Of a stretch of 64,000 nt of DNA, positions 23,215-32,268 are shown piece after piece. The notes beneath the pieces are model-generated. The model had not been told where the DNA came from, ran no database searches, and was given only the letters and a program-made list of their open reading frames with translations. Every line of letters begins with the position of its first letter. Position 1 is the stretch's first letter. The DNA comes from Nitrospirota bacterium (GTDB lineage: Bacteria > Nitrospirota > Thermodesulfovibrionia > Thermodesulfovibrionales > UBA1546), in NCBI GenBank assembly GCA_009773185.1, contig WPIF01000002.1, forward strand, positions 1-64,000, given 5' to 3'. The position numbers and the translations under genes were made by a program.

Positions 23215-23215
23215 G

Positions 23216-23629
23216 ATGGGTGAAAATGTAAAGCTTGCTTTCATAGTGCAGAAACCACAGTATAAAGGGGAGACATCGAGGCTTGGAATAACCCATGCTA
23301 TTTCGTATCAGACCGTAGAAATACTTCTTGAAGACGGTGAGCTGGTAACGCCGACATTATGCTTTATCGGTGAAGGAGTTCTGGGTCTTCAGAAAGGCCA
23401 GAAGGCTATGGATATGTATGGTGTAACAAGTTCAGAGGCCCATATTAAAAACGCCCTTCTTGTTGACCTCGATGTGTTTATATGCAAGGAAGACCTGGCA
23501 AAATACGGAATTTCCGAAGATTCGCTGCCTGATGCAGAGGAAATGGGCGCTGATAAAAAATTACAGATTGTACCTTTTGCACAGATACAGAAGGCTATCG
23601 AAGAATCAAAGCACATAATGTTCTTCTAA
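23216..23629 (+). CDS. DsrF/TusC-like sulfur relay subunit
   Basis: This 137-residue protein starts at the ATG at 23216 behind AGGAGG. It has VKLAFIVQKPQYKGETSRLGI in parts, a helix TVEILLEDGEL, VDLDVFICKEDLAKYGISED, and a C-terminal strand/helix, matching the DsrF/TusC group. It probably assembles with the two preceding proteins. Confidence 0.65.
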   Translation: MGENVKLAFIVQKPQYKGETSRLGITHAISYQTVEILLEDGELVTPTLCFIGEGVLGLQKGQKAMDMYGVTSSEAHIKNALLVDLDVFICKEDLAKYGISEDSLPDAEEMGADKKLQIVPFAQIQKAIEESKHIMFF

Positions 23630-23652
23630 AATAAAAAAGGAGGTTAATAAAA

Positions 23653-23904
23653 ATGGGTGAACTAAGCAGCAAGACACCGGATCAGACACTCGATGTTCTT
23701 GGAAGGGTATGTCCCTATCCACTGGTTCTTACGAAGAAGGCCGTGGAAAAGTTGTCAAGCGGACAGATATTGAAGATACTCTGTGATGCGCCTGCATCAG
23801 CAGAAGATTCACTTCCAAAGTGGGCAGAGAAACAGGGGCACAAGCTGGAGGCAGTAAAGCTGGAAGGACAGGATCAGTGGGAGATTTTTATTCAGAAGTC
23901 CTAA
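23653..23904 (+). CDS. TusA/SirA-like sulfur carrier
   Basis: This 83-residue protein carries the TusA motif LDVLGRVCPYPLVLTKKAVEKL in parts with the persulfide-forming Cys in CPxP (about residue 22), and LKILCDAPASAEDSLPKWAEKQGHK in parts. It carries sulfur between enzymes. It is the last gene of the DsrEFH-like operon and is followed by a strong terminator. Confidence 0.9.
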   Translation: MGELSSKTPDQTLDVLGRVCPYPLVLTKKAVEKLSSGQILKILCDAPASAEDSLPKWAEKQGHKLEAVKLEGQDQWEIFIQKS

Positions 23905-23930
23905 GCTAAAAAACAGATCAAAATAAAAAA

Positions 23931-23960
23931 AGAAGGCATCTTAACATGCCTTCTTTTTTT
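23931..23960 (+). terminator. Terminator after tusA
   Basis: AGAAGGCAT and ATGCCTTCT form a 9-bp stem with a 6-base loop, followed by a run of T. It closes the sulfur-relay operon. Confidence 0.85.
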
Positions 23961-24009
23961 ATGCCTTCTACTGTTTGGAAATCAAACCGTATAGCTGTAT
24001 AATTTGCTT

Positions 24010-24852
24010 ATGTATAAGAAGATCCTCGCTGCAGTCAATGAACACCTGAACTCTGAAGTCGCTGCCCGTTATGCAATGCACCTTGCAAAGACCGTTGGCG
24101 CCAGGCTCTATTTTTGTTTTGTCGCTGAAAAGGGCCAGCAAGTTTCCATTTTTAACAGGGCAGAAGAAGCCATGAAGAGAATATTCATCGATGCTAAAAA
24201 GATGGCTATAGACATCGAGGCAATAACAGAGACAGGCGACCCTGTGAAAAAGATAAGTGAAATCGTCAGGCATGAAGAGATAGATATTGCCTTTGCAGCA
24301 ACGCGGAGGGAGGATGTTGAAAAAAGATTTTATGCCGGGACAGTTGCCAGGGACCTTTCATTGGCGCTTCCATGTTCTGTTGCGCTGGTGAGGGTTGTAC
24401 ATATGGGAAGGATACACCCCAAGAAAATACTTGTCCCCCTCAAGGCAAGGATTGGCCATCTTGCTGAAAGGTCATATTTCTCAGCCGCAATAGCAAACGC
24501 CTTCGGCTCCAATATATACCTTCTTCATGCAACCAAACCAATAACAAGTTTTTTCCACGGTGAAGTGCATCTTACGCCAATTGAATGGGAAAAGAAAATG
24601 TCAAAGGACATATCGCATTTCATGGAACAGCTCAACAAATATAAAATCATCCATGAAAAAAGACTGGTTCCGGGAAGGGCCGGGAGGAGCATAACAATCG
24701 AGGCTGCTGCAAAAAGATTTGACCTTGTGATTATGGGAGCGAGCGAAAGAAATCTGCTGGGTTCAATATTCAAAGGTAACCCTGTGGAAGTGGTTTTAAG
24801 AGAAACACCATGTGATTTAATAATTCTCAAGCCAAGGCATGAAGATAAATAG
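24010..24852 (+). CDS. Universal stress protein, two tandem Usp domains
   Basis: This 280-residue protein has two UspA domains: YKKILAAVNEHLNSEVAARYAMHLAKTVGA in parts (residues 2-31), and a second starting KKILVPLKARIGHLAERSYF. The ATP-binding-like end VIMGASERNLLGSIFKGNPVEVVLRETPCDLII in parts closes it. It overlaps the following P-type ATPase by 14 bases, so the two are co-translated, hinting that it adjusts or senses the transporter's activity. The start is the ATG at 24010. Confidence 0.85.
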   Translation: MYKKILAAVNEHLNSEVAARYAMHLAKTVGARLYFCFVAEKGQQVSIFNRAEEAMKRIFIDAKKMAIDIEAITETGDPVKKISEIVRHEEIDIAFAATRREDVEKRFYAGTVARDLSLALPCSVALVRVVHMGRIHPKKILVPLKARIGHLAERSYFSAAIANAFGSNIYLLHATKPITSFFHGEVHLTPIEWEKKMSKDISHFMEQLNKYKIIHEKRLVPGRAGRSITIEAAAKRFDLVIMGASERNLLGSIFKGNPVEVVLRETPCDLIILKPRHEDK

Positions 24853-27478
24853 TCTTTCAACAGATGAAGTCTTTCAGATCCTCGTTACCTCAGCAGATGG
24901 GTTATCAGGGGAAGAGGCAAAAAGGAGACTCGCGGAATTTGGCTATAACGAAATTGAAGAGGTAAAGAAAAAACCTCTTATCCTTAAATTTTTAAGCCAG
25001 CTTACACATTTTCTTGCTATCCTCCTCTGGGTAGCAGCGCTGTTTTCTTTCCTCTCTGAATACATTCATCCGGGTGAAGGCATGCTCACCCTCGGGCTTG
25101 CGATAGTCGGGGTAATATTCATTAATGCAATCTTTGCCTTTATCCAGGAATACAGGGCGGAAAAGGCATTGGCGGCAATGAAAAAACTCCTGCCGTTCTA
25201 CGTGAAAGTTGTAAGAAACGGGAAAGAGACAGAGATATCTGCAAGGGAGGTTGTCCCGGGCGATATTATTTTGGTTGCAGAGGGTGATAAAGTACCTGCT
25301 GATATCAGAATCATAGAAACGAATGAGATAAAGGTGAACAATGCTCCTTTAACAGGGGAATCAGAGCCTGCCGGAAGAATAAAAGAGCCTTTTTCAGGCG
25401 AGATAATAAACAGCCCCAATATAGCTTTTGCAGGCACAATGGTTGTCAGCGGTTCGGCAAAGGGCATTGCTTTTTCAACTGGAATGAGAACAGAATTTGG
25501 CCGTATTGCTCACCTGACAAGTGCTGTTGAGGCAGGACTCAGCCCCCTGCAGAAAGAGATTGTAAAGGCGACAAGGGTTGTGGCTACGATAGCTGCTGCA
25601 GTCGGCATATTTTTTTTCGTGCTTGGATTTGTGATAGGAAGAACTTTCTGGGAAAACTTTATATTTGCCATTGGCATAACAGTGGCCCTTATTCCTGAAG
25701 GCATGCTTCCGACGGTAACGCTTGCCCTTGCAATGGGCAGCCAGAGGCTGGCAAAGAGGAATGCCTTGATTAAAAATCTCGCATCGGTGGAGACCCTTGG
25801 CTCGGTCTCGGTTATTTGCACTGACAAGACAGGCACCTTGACCCAGAATAAAATGGAAGTGAAAAAGGTTGCGTGTTTGTACGCTGATGCGCCTGGAAAA
25901 GTTCAGGGGATTTCATTGTTCCATATCGCACTGCTCTGTAACAATACAAAAGAGGCTGAGGGGAACCTGAAGGGAGAGCCGACAGAGGTTGCGCTTTATA
26001 AAGCAGCAGCAGACAGTATCGGCCATATTGAAAATAAAAGGCTTAGGGAGTTTCCTTTTGACTCTGACAGGAAGAGGATGAGCATAATAAGTTCGATGCG
26101 TGATGCAACCTATGTGCTGGCAAAGGGCTCGCCTGAAAGCATATTGCAGATATGCAACCACTGTTTCAAGGGTAAAGATATTGTGCCATTTAATAAGGCG
26201 ATGGAAGAAAAGTCAGTTGAACTTTATCATTCATTGATGGATCAAGGCTTAAGGGTCCTTGCATTTGCATACAGGGAAGTAGAGATCGGTGAAGTTATTG
26301 CAAGTAAGGAAGATGCTGAACGGGAGCTGATTTTTATGGGATTCATAGGGCTTGAAGATCCCCCGAGGCCTGAAGTTGCAGGGGCCATACAGAAATGCAG
26401 GGAAGCAGGCATCAGAATAATCATGATCACCGGGGATGGCTCAAGGACAGCATTGGCAATTGCAAAGGAGATAGGACTTGTAAGGGGTAAGGGCACGGTA
26501 GTGGAAGGCGCTGAATTCCTGAAGATGTCAGATGCAGAACTCCACAGCGTTTTATCGAATGAGGAGATTATTTTTTCAAGGATGACTCCAAAGCATAAAC
26601 TCAGGGTCGTTAATGTCCTCAAGGAACAGGGCGAGAGGGTTGCTGTAACAGGCGACGGGGTAAATGATGCTCCTGCTTTAAAAAGGGCGGACATTGGCGT
26701 CTCGATGGGTATCGCAGGCACTGATGTCGCAAAAGAGGCTTCGGACATGGTTTTGCTTGATGATAATTTTGCAACTATTGTGAATGCTATTGAAGAAGGA
26801 AGAACAGTTTATGAAAACATAAAAAAATTCATAACATATATCTTTGCATCGAACATCCCTGAGGCAGTTCCATATCTTGCATACATACTCTTACGGATTC
26901 CATTGCCTTTGACAATAATGCAGATACTTGCGATTGACCTTGGGACTGATATGCTTCCGGCACTTGCGCTCGGTTCCGAAAAGCCGACGCCGGGGATAAT
27001 GAAGCAGCCGCCGAGAAAGGTAAAAGAACGCTTGCTGAACATGCCGCTAATCAGCAGGGCTTACCTTTTTTTAGGACTGATAGAGGCCACTGCCTGCATG
27101 TTCGGATTTTTCTGGGTATTGTATGGCGGAGGATGGACGTGGGGAACGATGCTTCCAACTAATAATATTCTTTACATGCAGGCAACAACAGCCTGCCTTA
27201 CTGCAATAATAATCACGCAGATAGGGAATGTCTTTGCGTGCCGTTCATCAAGAGAACCAATATTAAGTATAGGATTTTTCTCGAATAAATTAATATTCAT
27301 CGGCATAGCCTTTGAAATCGGACTGCAATTATTCATCGTTTATCACCCCTGGGGCAATGCGATATTTGCAACCTCTCCGATTGCAGCGCAGATGTGGCTT
27401 GTCCTGATACCATTTGCGGTATTGCTCTTTGCGGCAGAAGAGCTGAGGAAGTTTTTGGCGCGATACCGGTTGAGGTAA
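24839..27478 (+). CDS. P2-type cation-transporting ATPase
   Basis: This 879-residue pump has the N-terminal cation ATPase domain (SADGLSGEEAKRRLAEFGYNE in parts), the actuator motif LTGES (about residue 170), the M4 motif IPEGMLPTVTLALAMG, the phosphorylation site ICTDKTGTLTQNKM (Asp about 330), KGSPESIL, and TGDGVNDAPAL. The M4 PEG motif and size place it with calcium or sodium/potassium-type P2 ATPases; the transported ion cannot be settled. It is coupled to the upstream stress protein. Confidence 0.93.
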   Translation: MKINSLSTDEVFQILVTSADGLSGEEAKRRLAEFGYNEIEEVKKKPLILKFLSQLTHFLAILLWVAALFSFLSEYIHPGEGMLTLGLAIVGVIFINAIFAFIQEYRAEKALAAMKKLLPFYVKVVRNGKETEISAREVVPGDIILVAEGDKVPADIRIIETNEIKVNNAPLTGESEPAGRIKEPFSGEIINSPNIAFAGTMVVSGSAKGIAFSTGMRTEFGRIAHLTSAVEAGLSPLQKEIVKATRVVATIAAAVGIFFFVLGFVIGRTFWENFIFAIGITVALIPEGMLPTVTLALAMGSQRLAKRNALIKNLASVETLGSVSVICTDKTGTLTQNKMEVKKVACLYADAPGKVQGISLFHIALLCNNTKEAEGNLKGEPTEVALYKAAADSIGHIENKRLREFPFDSDRKRMSIISSMRDATYVLAKGSPESILQICNHCFKGKDIVPFNKAMEEKSVELYHSLMDQGLRVLAFAYREVEIGEVIASKEDAERELIFMGFIGLEDPPRPEVAGAIQKCREAGIRIIMITGDGSRTALAIAKEIGLVRGKGTVVEGAEFLKMSDAELHSVLSNEEIIFSRMTPKHKLRVVNVLKEQGERVAVTGDGVNDAPALKRADIGVSMGIAGTDVAKEASDMVLLDDNFATIVNAIEEGRTVYENIKKFITYIFASNIPEAVPYLAYILLRIPLPLTIMQILAIDLGTDMLPALALGSEKPTPGIMKQPPRKVKERLLNMPLISRAYLFLGLIEATACMFGFFWVLYGGGWTWGTMLPTNNILYMQATTACLTAIIITQIGNVFACRSSREPILSIGFFSNKLIFIGIAFEIGLQLFIVYHPWGNAIFATSPIAAQMWLVLIPFAVLLFAAEELRKFLARYRLR

Positions 27479-27517
27479 TTCTGACTATTGACAATTCACA
27501 GTGGAAGGAGTAAATTA

Positions 27518-27675
27518 AAATCAAATAGCAGCCGAAGTCCATTCAAAGAATGGACGCGGGGGACCCAGAATATGGGGCGTATTCCTTACAGGTCTTAGAC
27601 CGAAAGGATAGGGAACTTCCAGTCCCGAGCCCGTCAGCTAACCTCGCAGGCATTTGGAAGGGCAAAGGCCGAAAT
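27518..27675 (+). ncRNA. c-di-AMP riboswitch (ydaO-yuaA type)
   Basis: The conserved blocks of the ydaO/yuaA RNA are present in order: CGGGGGACCCA, a GGGCG-containing stem, ACCGAAAGG-type loop and TAGGG, TCCCGAGCCCGTCAG, CTAACCTCGCAGGC and a closing GGAAGGG. It is followed directly by an intrinsic terminator (27681-27703) and then the potassium transporter gene, so c-di-AMP would be expected to switch transcription off. This pairing with a KimA-type transporter is known from other bacteria. Confidence 0.9.
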
Positions 27676-27680
27676 TAAAG

Positions 27681-27703
27681 ACCGCCGCCCGGGCGGTTTT
27701 TTT
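27681..27703 (+). terminator. Riboswitch-controlled terminator
   Basis: ACCGCC and GGCGGT pair around GCCCG and are followed by seven T. It lies between the c-di-AMP aptamer and the transporter ribosome site, as expected for the expression platform. Confidence 0.85.
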
Positions 27704-27734
27704 ATTTCCTCCTGACTGCCCCAAAGGAGGATCT

Positions 27735-29549
27735 ATGTCTATCAAAAGTTTTCTCATAGGACAGCCTATCGAAACCATTAAGGAGAAGCACGAGCGCCTG
27801 TCTAAAAAGGTGGGGCTTGCTGTATTCTCGTCAGACCCGCTTTCATCCGTAGCTTACGGAACAGAAGAGATAATGTTTGCCCTTATGGCCGGAGGCGCTG
27901 CACTCCTCAGTTTTACGGTGCCTATTGCCGTTGCCATTGTAATCCTTGTCGCAATCGTGGCGATATCCTATTTCCAGACCGTCCATGCATATTCCTCCGG
28001 AGGTGGGGCATATATAGTTGCCAAGGATAATCTCGGCGTGCTTCCGGGGCTTGTTGCAGGAGCGGCCCTGCTTATAGATTACGTCCTTACGGTAACGGTC
28101 AGCGTGGCCGCCGGCATAGCAGCCATTACTTCGGCATTTCCGGTGACCAGGGAATACACCGTTACAATGTGCATTGCGTCCATACTGTTTATCACTATAA
28201 TAAACCTTAGAGGTGTAAGAGAGTCAGGAAAGGTGTTTTCGTCACCGGTATATATCTTCATAGGGAGCCTGCTTCTGCTCATAGCGGCAAGCCTTACGAA
28301 ATCCTTTTCGCTTCCGCGCATCCAGTATCATGAGGTTGCAGGGACGGCGGCAAGCATTTTCCCTGTGTTCATAATATTAAAGGCATTTGCTTCCGGGTGC
28401 GCCACTCTTACCGGTATCGAGGCCATCTCAAACGGGGTCCGCGCATTCAAAGCTCCTGAGGCTAAAAACGCCGGAATTACCCTCGTCTGGATGGCGTTCA
28501 TCCTCGCCGTTCTCACCATCGGCATAGCTTATTTCGCCAATTATTACGGAATACTTCCAAACTCAAACGAGACCGTTGTATCTCAGCTTGCGCGAACTAT
28601 ATTTTCCAAAGGCGCTGTCTATTACACGATCCAGTTTGCCACAATGCTGGTGCTCATCCTTGCAGCGAACACTTCGTTTGCAGATTTTCCGAGGCTTTCT
28701 TCCATCATGGCAAATGACCGTTATCTGCCGAGACAGTTAGGCAATCGGGGAGACAAGCTTGTATTTTCAAACGGCATCCTGATACTCGGCTTTCTTTCGG
28801 CCCTGTTGGTAGTGCTCTTTAGGGGAGATACCCATTCGCTTATTCCTCTTTATGCTGTCGGTGTTTTCACAGCCTTTACCTTGTCACAGGCAGGAATGGT
28901 GAGGCACTGGTTCAAGGATAGGGGAAAGGGTTGGCGCAAAAGCGCTATTATAAACGGTATCGGGGGCATCACAACCGGCATAGTCCTTGTGGTAATCGCA
29001 GTAGAAAAATTTACCCACGGTGCATGGATAGTTCTCATAGCTATACCCTTGCTGGTTTTCCTGACACATAAGGTGCACCAGCATTATCTTTTAGTTGCCG
29101 ATCAGCTTTCACTCAAAAAATGCATTACAGGGGAGAAAGAATACAGTCACCACACCGTCATCATCCCGATTTCAGGGCTGCAACAGGCTGTCATCAACGC
29201 GATAAAATACGGGAAGGCCATCTCGGATGACGTTGTGGCGCTGTACGTAAGCATAGACCTTACGGAGAGGCAGGAGCTTCTGGCTAAATGGGACCAGCAT
29301 TGCATGGGTGTAAGGCTCGAAATCATGCACTCCCCTTACAGGTCAGTGATGGAGCCTCTGATGGATTATATAGACTCCATCCGTGAAAAATACAAAGACG
29401 GTGTCATTACCGTTGTGCTGCCGGAATTCGTGCCCTCGAAATGGTGGCATCATCTGCTTCATAACCAGACAGCCTTATTTTTAAAAGGCATTCTCTTGTT
29501 CAAGAAAGGAGTTGTATCCACAAGCGTGCCTTTTCATTTGAGGCAGTAG
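27735..29549 (+). CDS. KimA-type potassium uptake transporter
   Basis: This is a 604-residue APC-superfamily permease with about 12 membrane segments (residues 30-440) and a cytoplasmic C-terminal domain (HTVIIPISGLQQAVINAIKYGK in parts, ALYVSIDLTERQELL). The hallmark VFSSDPLSSVAYGTEEI lies near residue 31. It corresponds to YdaO/KimA potassium transporters that are controlled by c-di-AMP. The start at 27735 has AAAGGAGG in front; an upstream in-frame start would lie inside the riboswitch and is rejected. Confidence 0.88.
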   Translation: MSIKSFLIGQPIETIKEKHERLSKKVGLAVFSSDPLSSVAYGTEEIMFALMAGGAALLSFTVPIAVAIVILVAIVAISYFQTVHAYSSGGGAYIVAKDNLGVLPGLVAGAALLIDYVLTVTVSVAAGIAAITSAFPVTREYTVTMCIASILFITIINLRGVRESGKVFSSPVYIFIGSLLLLIAASLTKSFSLPRIQYHEVAGTAASIFPVFIILKAFASGCATLTGIEAISNGVRAFKAPEAKNAGITLVWMAFILAVLTIGIAYFANYYGILPNSNETVVSQLARTIFSKGAVYYTIQFATMLVLILAANTSFADFPRLSSIMANDRYLPRQLGNRGDKLVFSNGILILGFLSALLVVLFRGDTHSLIPLYAVGVFTAFTLSQAGMVRHWFKDRGKGWRKSAIINGIGGITTGIVLVVIAVEKFTHGAWIVLIAIPLLVFLTHKVHQHYLLVADQLSLKKCITGEKEYSHHTVIIPISGLQQAVINAIKYGKAISDDVVALYVSIDLTERQELLAKWDQHCMGVRLEIMHSPYRSVMEPLMDYIDSIREKYKDGVITVVLPEFVPSKWWHHLLHNQTALFLKGILLFKKGVVSTSVPFHLRQ

Positions 29550-29701
29550 ATGGGACTGTGGAGAATAATTAGGAAGGGGTGTTATGGCTAAGGAGTTTAA
29601 GAGGAAAAGGATGTGAAGACAGGAGAGAGAATTCGCTGCCTTGACTTGCCTCAGAGCTAATCATTATACTTTTAAATTACGCAAAAAATTTAAGGAGAGA
29701 A

Positions 29702-31177
29702 ATGGAAGAGATAAATGACCAGATAGAGCAGCGTATTAAGAAGCTCGAAGAGCTCAAGGCAATGGGCGTTGAGCCGTTTGGCGGTGTCTTTGATGCAAAA
29801 GACCACGCAGCAGAATTATTGAATAAATATGAGGCCCATACCAAAGAGGCGCTTGAGGCTTCTCCTGCTTTATGTGTGATTGCAGGAAGGATAGTTGCAA
29901 TGCGCGATTTCGGGAAGGCTGCGTTTGCGCATATTCAGGATTCAACAGGCAGGATTCAGGTCTATCTCAGAAAAGATGTTCTTAATGAGAAATATAGCGT
30001 GGTCAAAAAATTCGATATCGGCGATATTATCGGAGTCAGCGGAAAACTTTTCAGGACCAGGACGAATGAGCTTACAGTAGAGGTTCAGGATTTTCAGTTC
30101 CTTACAAAATCCCTGAGGCCCTTGCCTGAAAAATGGCATGGGCTTAAAGATATTGAGATGAGGTACAGGCAGAGGTATGTTGATTTAATCGTTAACCCCG
30201 AGGTCAAAGAGGCGTTCAAAAAAAGAAGCGCAATCATCAAGGCAGTAAGGGATTTTCTCGAGGGAAAGGGTTTTATTGAGGTCGAGACCCCGATGATGCA
30301 TCAGATACCCGGAGGCGCAGCTGCACGGCCTTTCAAGACCCATCATAATGCGCTCGATATTGACCTCTATCTCAGGATTGCGCCTGAGCTTTACCTCAAG
30401 AGGCTTCTGGTCGGGGGATACGAAAGAGTTTATGAGCTTAACAAGAACTTCAGGAATGAAGGCATATCAACAAAACATAATCCTGAATTTTCCATGCTTG
30501 AATTTTATATCGCATATAAGGACTACAACTATCTTATGTCTTTGACAGAGGAGATAATCCCTTTTGTTGCGCAAAAGGCAATCGGCGCTTTAAAAGTCTC
30601 TTTTGGGGATACTGAAATAGACTTCACTCCGCCGTGGCCCAGGATACCCTTGCTGGATTCTCTTGCTCAGAAGGGAGTTCCTGCTGATATATTAAAAAAT
30701 GTTGATAAGGCTACGGCATGGGCAAGGGAAAATAAAATAGATATTGAAAAAGGCGCATCCCTGGGCAAGATTCTCGACGAGATTTTCAAGGAAAAGGTAG
30801 AGCCTGAATTAATACAGCCGACATTCATAACAGACTATCCTGTTGAGCTTTCACCTCTGGCAAAAAGAAAGAAAGATAATCCTGAGCTTGTTGAGAGGTT
30901 CGAACTGTTTGTTGCAGGCAGAGAGATTGCAAATGCATTTTCTGAATTAAATGACCCCATGGACCAGAGGGAGCGGTTCCAGAAGCAGGTCGAGGCAAAA
31001 GAAAAGGGCGATGAGGAGACCATGTGGATGGATGAGGATTTTGTAAGGGCGCTCGAGCACGGGATGCCTCCTGCAGCAGGAGAGGGTATAGGGATTGACC
31101 GCCTGGTAATGCTTCTTACTGATTCCCAGTCAATCAGGGATGTGATACTTTTCCCGCAGTTGAAACCGGAGTTATAG
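29702..31177 (+). CDS. lysS: Lysyl-tRNA synthetase, class II
   Basis: This 491-residue enzyme charges tRNA-Lys. The N-terminal OB-fold anticodon-binding domain (CVIAGRIVAMRDFGKAAFAHIQDSTGRIQVYL in parts, residues 59-92) precedes the class II core with motif 1 near FLEGKGFIEVETPMM, motif 2 YELNKNFRNEGISTKHNPEF in parts, and motif 3 GEGIGIDRLVMLLTDS. Length and motifs are complete. Confidence 0.97.
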   Translation: MEEINDQIEQRIKKLEELKAMGVEPFGGVFDAKDHAAELLNKYEAHTKEALEASPALCVIAGRIVAMRDFGKAAFAHIQDSTGRIQVYLRKDVLNEKYSVVKKFDIGDIIGVSGKLFRTRTNELTVEVQDFQFLTKSLRPLPEKWHGLKDIEMRYRQRYVDLIVNPEVKEAFKKRSAIIKAVRDFLEGKGFIEVETPMMHQIPGGAAARPFKTHHNALDIDLYLRIAPELYLKRLLVGGYERVYELNKNFRNEGISTKHNPEFSMLEFYIAYKDYNYLMSLTEEIIPFVAQKAIGALKVSFGDTEIDFTPPWPRIPLLDSLAQKGVPADILKNVDKATAWARENKIDIEKGASLGKILDEIFKEKVEPELIQPTFITDYPVELSPLAKRKKDNPELVERFELFVAGREIANAFSELNDPMDQRERFQKQVEAKEKGDEETMWMDEDFVRALEHGMPPAAGEGIGIDRLVMLLTDSQSIRDVILFPQLKPEL

Positions 31178-31331
31178 GAAACAAGAATATCATTCCTTTA
31201 TCTTTGGCGCGGTATTGATTTATCGCTAATTCCACACAAGTTGCATCTAAGCAGAAATAGGCTCTTGTAATAAATCCGGGATTTGCTACAATTTAAGCCA
31301 TAAGGGCAATCAATTATTTTAGGGCAATAAG

Positions 31332-31736
31332 ATGACCAAAGACATAATTACAAAAAAATTAATATTGTATCAGGTGATAGTGTACGGAATTCTGCTGTTT
31401 CTGATAGTTGGGGATGAGGTATTTGATTTTCCGCATAATGTTTTCGGGGGGCTTGCTACACCCATAAACTGGTTTGAGGCTTTTATTGAGGGTGTTTATG
31501 TCCTTGTTTTGTGTGCCTTAACTACTTATTTCACATGGCGGCTTTTGAAGCGGATTAAATATCTTGAGGGGTTCTTGCCTGTCTGCTCATTCTGTAAGAA
31601 GATTCGGGTCGGCAAAGACTGGGTACAGATTGAAGCTTATATCAGTGAACATTCTGCAGCAGAGTTTTCCCATGGTTTGTGTCCCGCATGCATGAAAGAA
31701 CATTACGGGGAGTTTTTGGACGAGAATAAAAAATAA
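31332..31736 (+). CDS. Membrane protein with CxxC...CPxC sensor-linked module
   Basis: This 134-residue protein has two membrane segments (about residues 10-30 and 48-72) and then a small cytoplasmic module: LPVCSFCKKIRVGKDWVQIE (residues 83-102), then FSHGLCPACM. This Cys-rich motif with W and FSHG is often found at the end of PAS/GAF or histidine-kinase proteins; here it stands alone on a membrane anchor. Metal binding is likely from the four Cys. Function unknown. Confidence 0.7.
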   Translation: MTKDIITKKLILYQVIVYGILLFLIVGDEVFDFPHNVFGGLATPINWFEAFIEGVYVLVLCALTTYFTWRLLKRIKYLEGFLPVCSFCKKIRVGKDWVQIEAYISEHSAAEFSHGLCPACMKEHYGEFLDENKK

Positions 31737-31738
31737 AA

Positions 31739-31842
31739 GGAGCCACACTAAGGTCTGCTTCCTTGGACAACCCTGAGGTCGGCTGTTTCAGCCTCTGCCA
31801 TGCCGTTTTACAGGATGACCACTGCCTTTTGTATGGCTCCCG
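31739..31842 (-). ncRNA. Possible structured small RNA
   Basis: On the minus strand GGAGCCATAC at the 5' end can pair perfectly (with one G-U) with GTGTGGCTCC at the 3' end, enclosing about 84 bases with inner hairpins such as GGCTG/CAGCC. A run of T follows, so the end looks like a transcript terminus. It contains AGGAAGCAG, the word found in SRP RNA, but off-centre and without the usual tetraloop, so I do not call it SRP RNA. Confidence 0.4.
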
Positions 31843-31859
31843 AATAAGCGTGTATTTTA

Positions 31860-32034
31860 ATGCGATACCCCAGAAGCGGGAAGCCAATAAGCTCTTTTTT
31901 AAGTGGGCGCCCCGCCGGATGCTTCAGGCGTCCTCCTGAGTTTGTGGAGGCTTGCTCACCGCATCCAACACCCGGCTCCCTTTACCATTTACTTAGTCCT
32001 CTGGCTTAACCCGTCCGGGGAACCGCAATCCCTT
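31860..32034 (-). ncRNA. 6S-like RNA
   Basis: About 175 bases fold as a long rod: closing stem GCGGTTCCCC with GGGGTATCGC, then CGGG..AAGCC with GGCTT..CCCG, a large central open region, then GGGTG/CGCCC, TTGGATGC/GCATCCGG and an apical CCTCC/GGAGG hairpin. That closing stem - bubble - terminal stem plan and length fit 6S RNA, which binds RNA polymerase, and GCGCCCACTT resembles a block I recall from other 6S RNAs. A TATAAT box (32041-32046, minus) sits just upstream. The identity is inferred from shape. Confidence 0.55.
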
Positions 32035-32118
32035 TTCCTAATTATATGTTAGCTCTGTTTTGTGTCCCCGTCAAGAAATATAAATTGTTTGTTTTCAAGC
32101 AGATACAGAAAAGATTTT

Positions 32119-32195
32119 TGGTGGCGGTGCAGGGAATCGAACCCCGGACACTGCGGATATGAGCCGCATGCTCTAACCGTCTGAGCTACACCGCC
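32119..32195 (-). tRNA. tRNA-Met (anticodon CAT)
   Basis: On the minus strand the gene starts GGCGGTGTAGCTCAG and ends CACCGCCACCA with encoded CCA. The anticodon loop is CTCATAT. The first base pair G-C rules against initiator tRNA, which usually has an unpaired C1. A modified-C isoleucine tRNA with the same anticodon cannot be fully excluded. Confidence 0.88.
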
Positions 32196-32268
32196 GATTA
32201 AATAGCTGATAGCTCATAGATGAAAGCTGTCAGCCTGGAAGATAATAATTATAACAGAAGAGGAGCTT

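Noticed and set aside
27654-27734. Upstream extension of the potassium transporter gene
   Set aside because: It would translate through the riboswitch terminator; the ATG at 27735 has the only good ribosome site.
29584-29616. Ten-codon frame MAKEFKRKRM after a purine-rich stretch
   Set aside because: Too short to judge and no neighbour context supports it.
31739-31842. SRP (4.5S) RNA
   Set aside because: AGGAAGCAG is present but not at the tip of the hairpin, and the GGAA tetraloop and flanking symmetry are missing.
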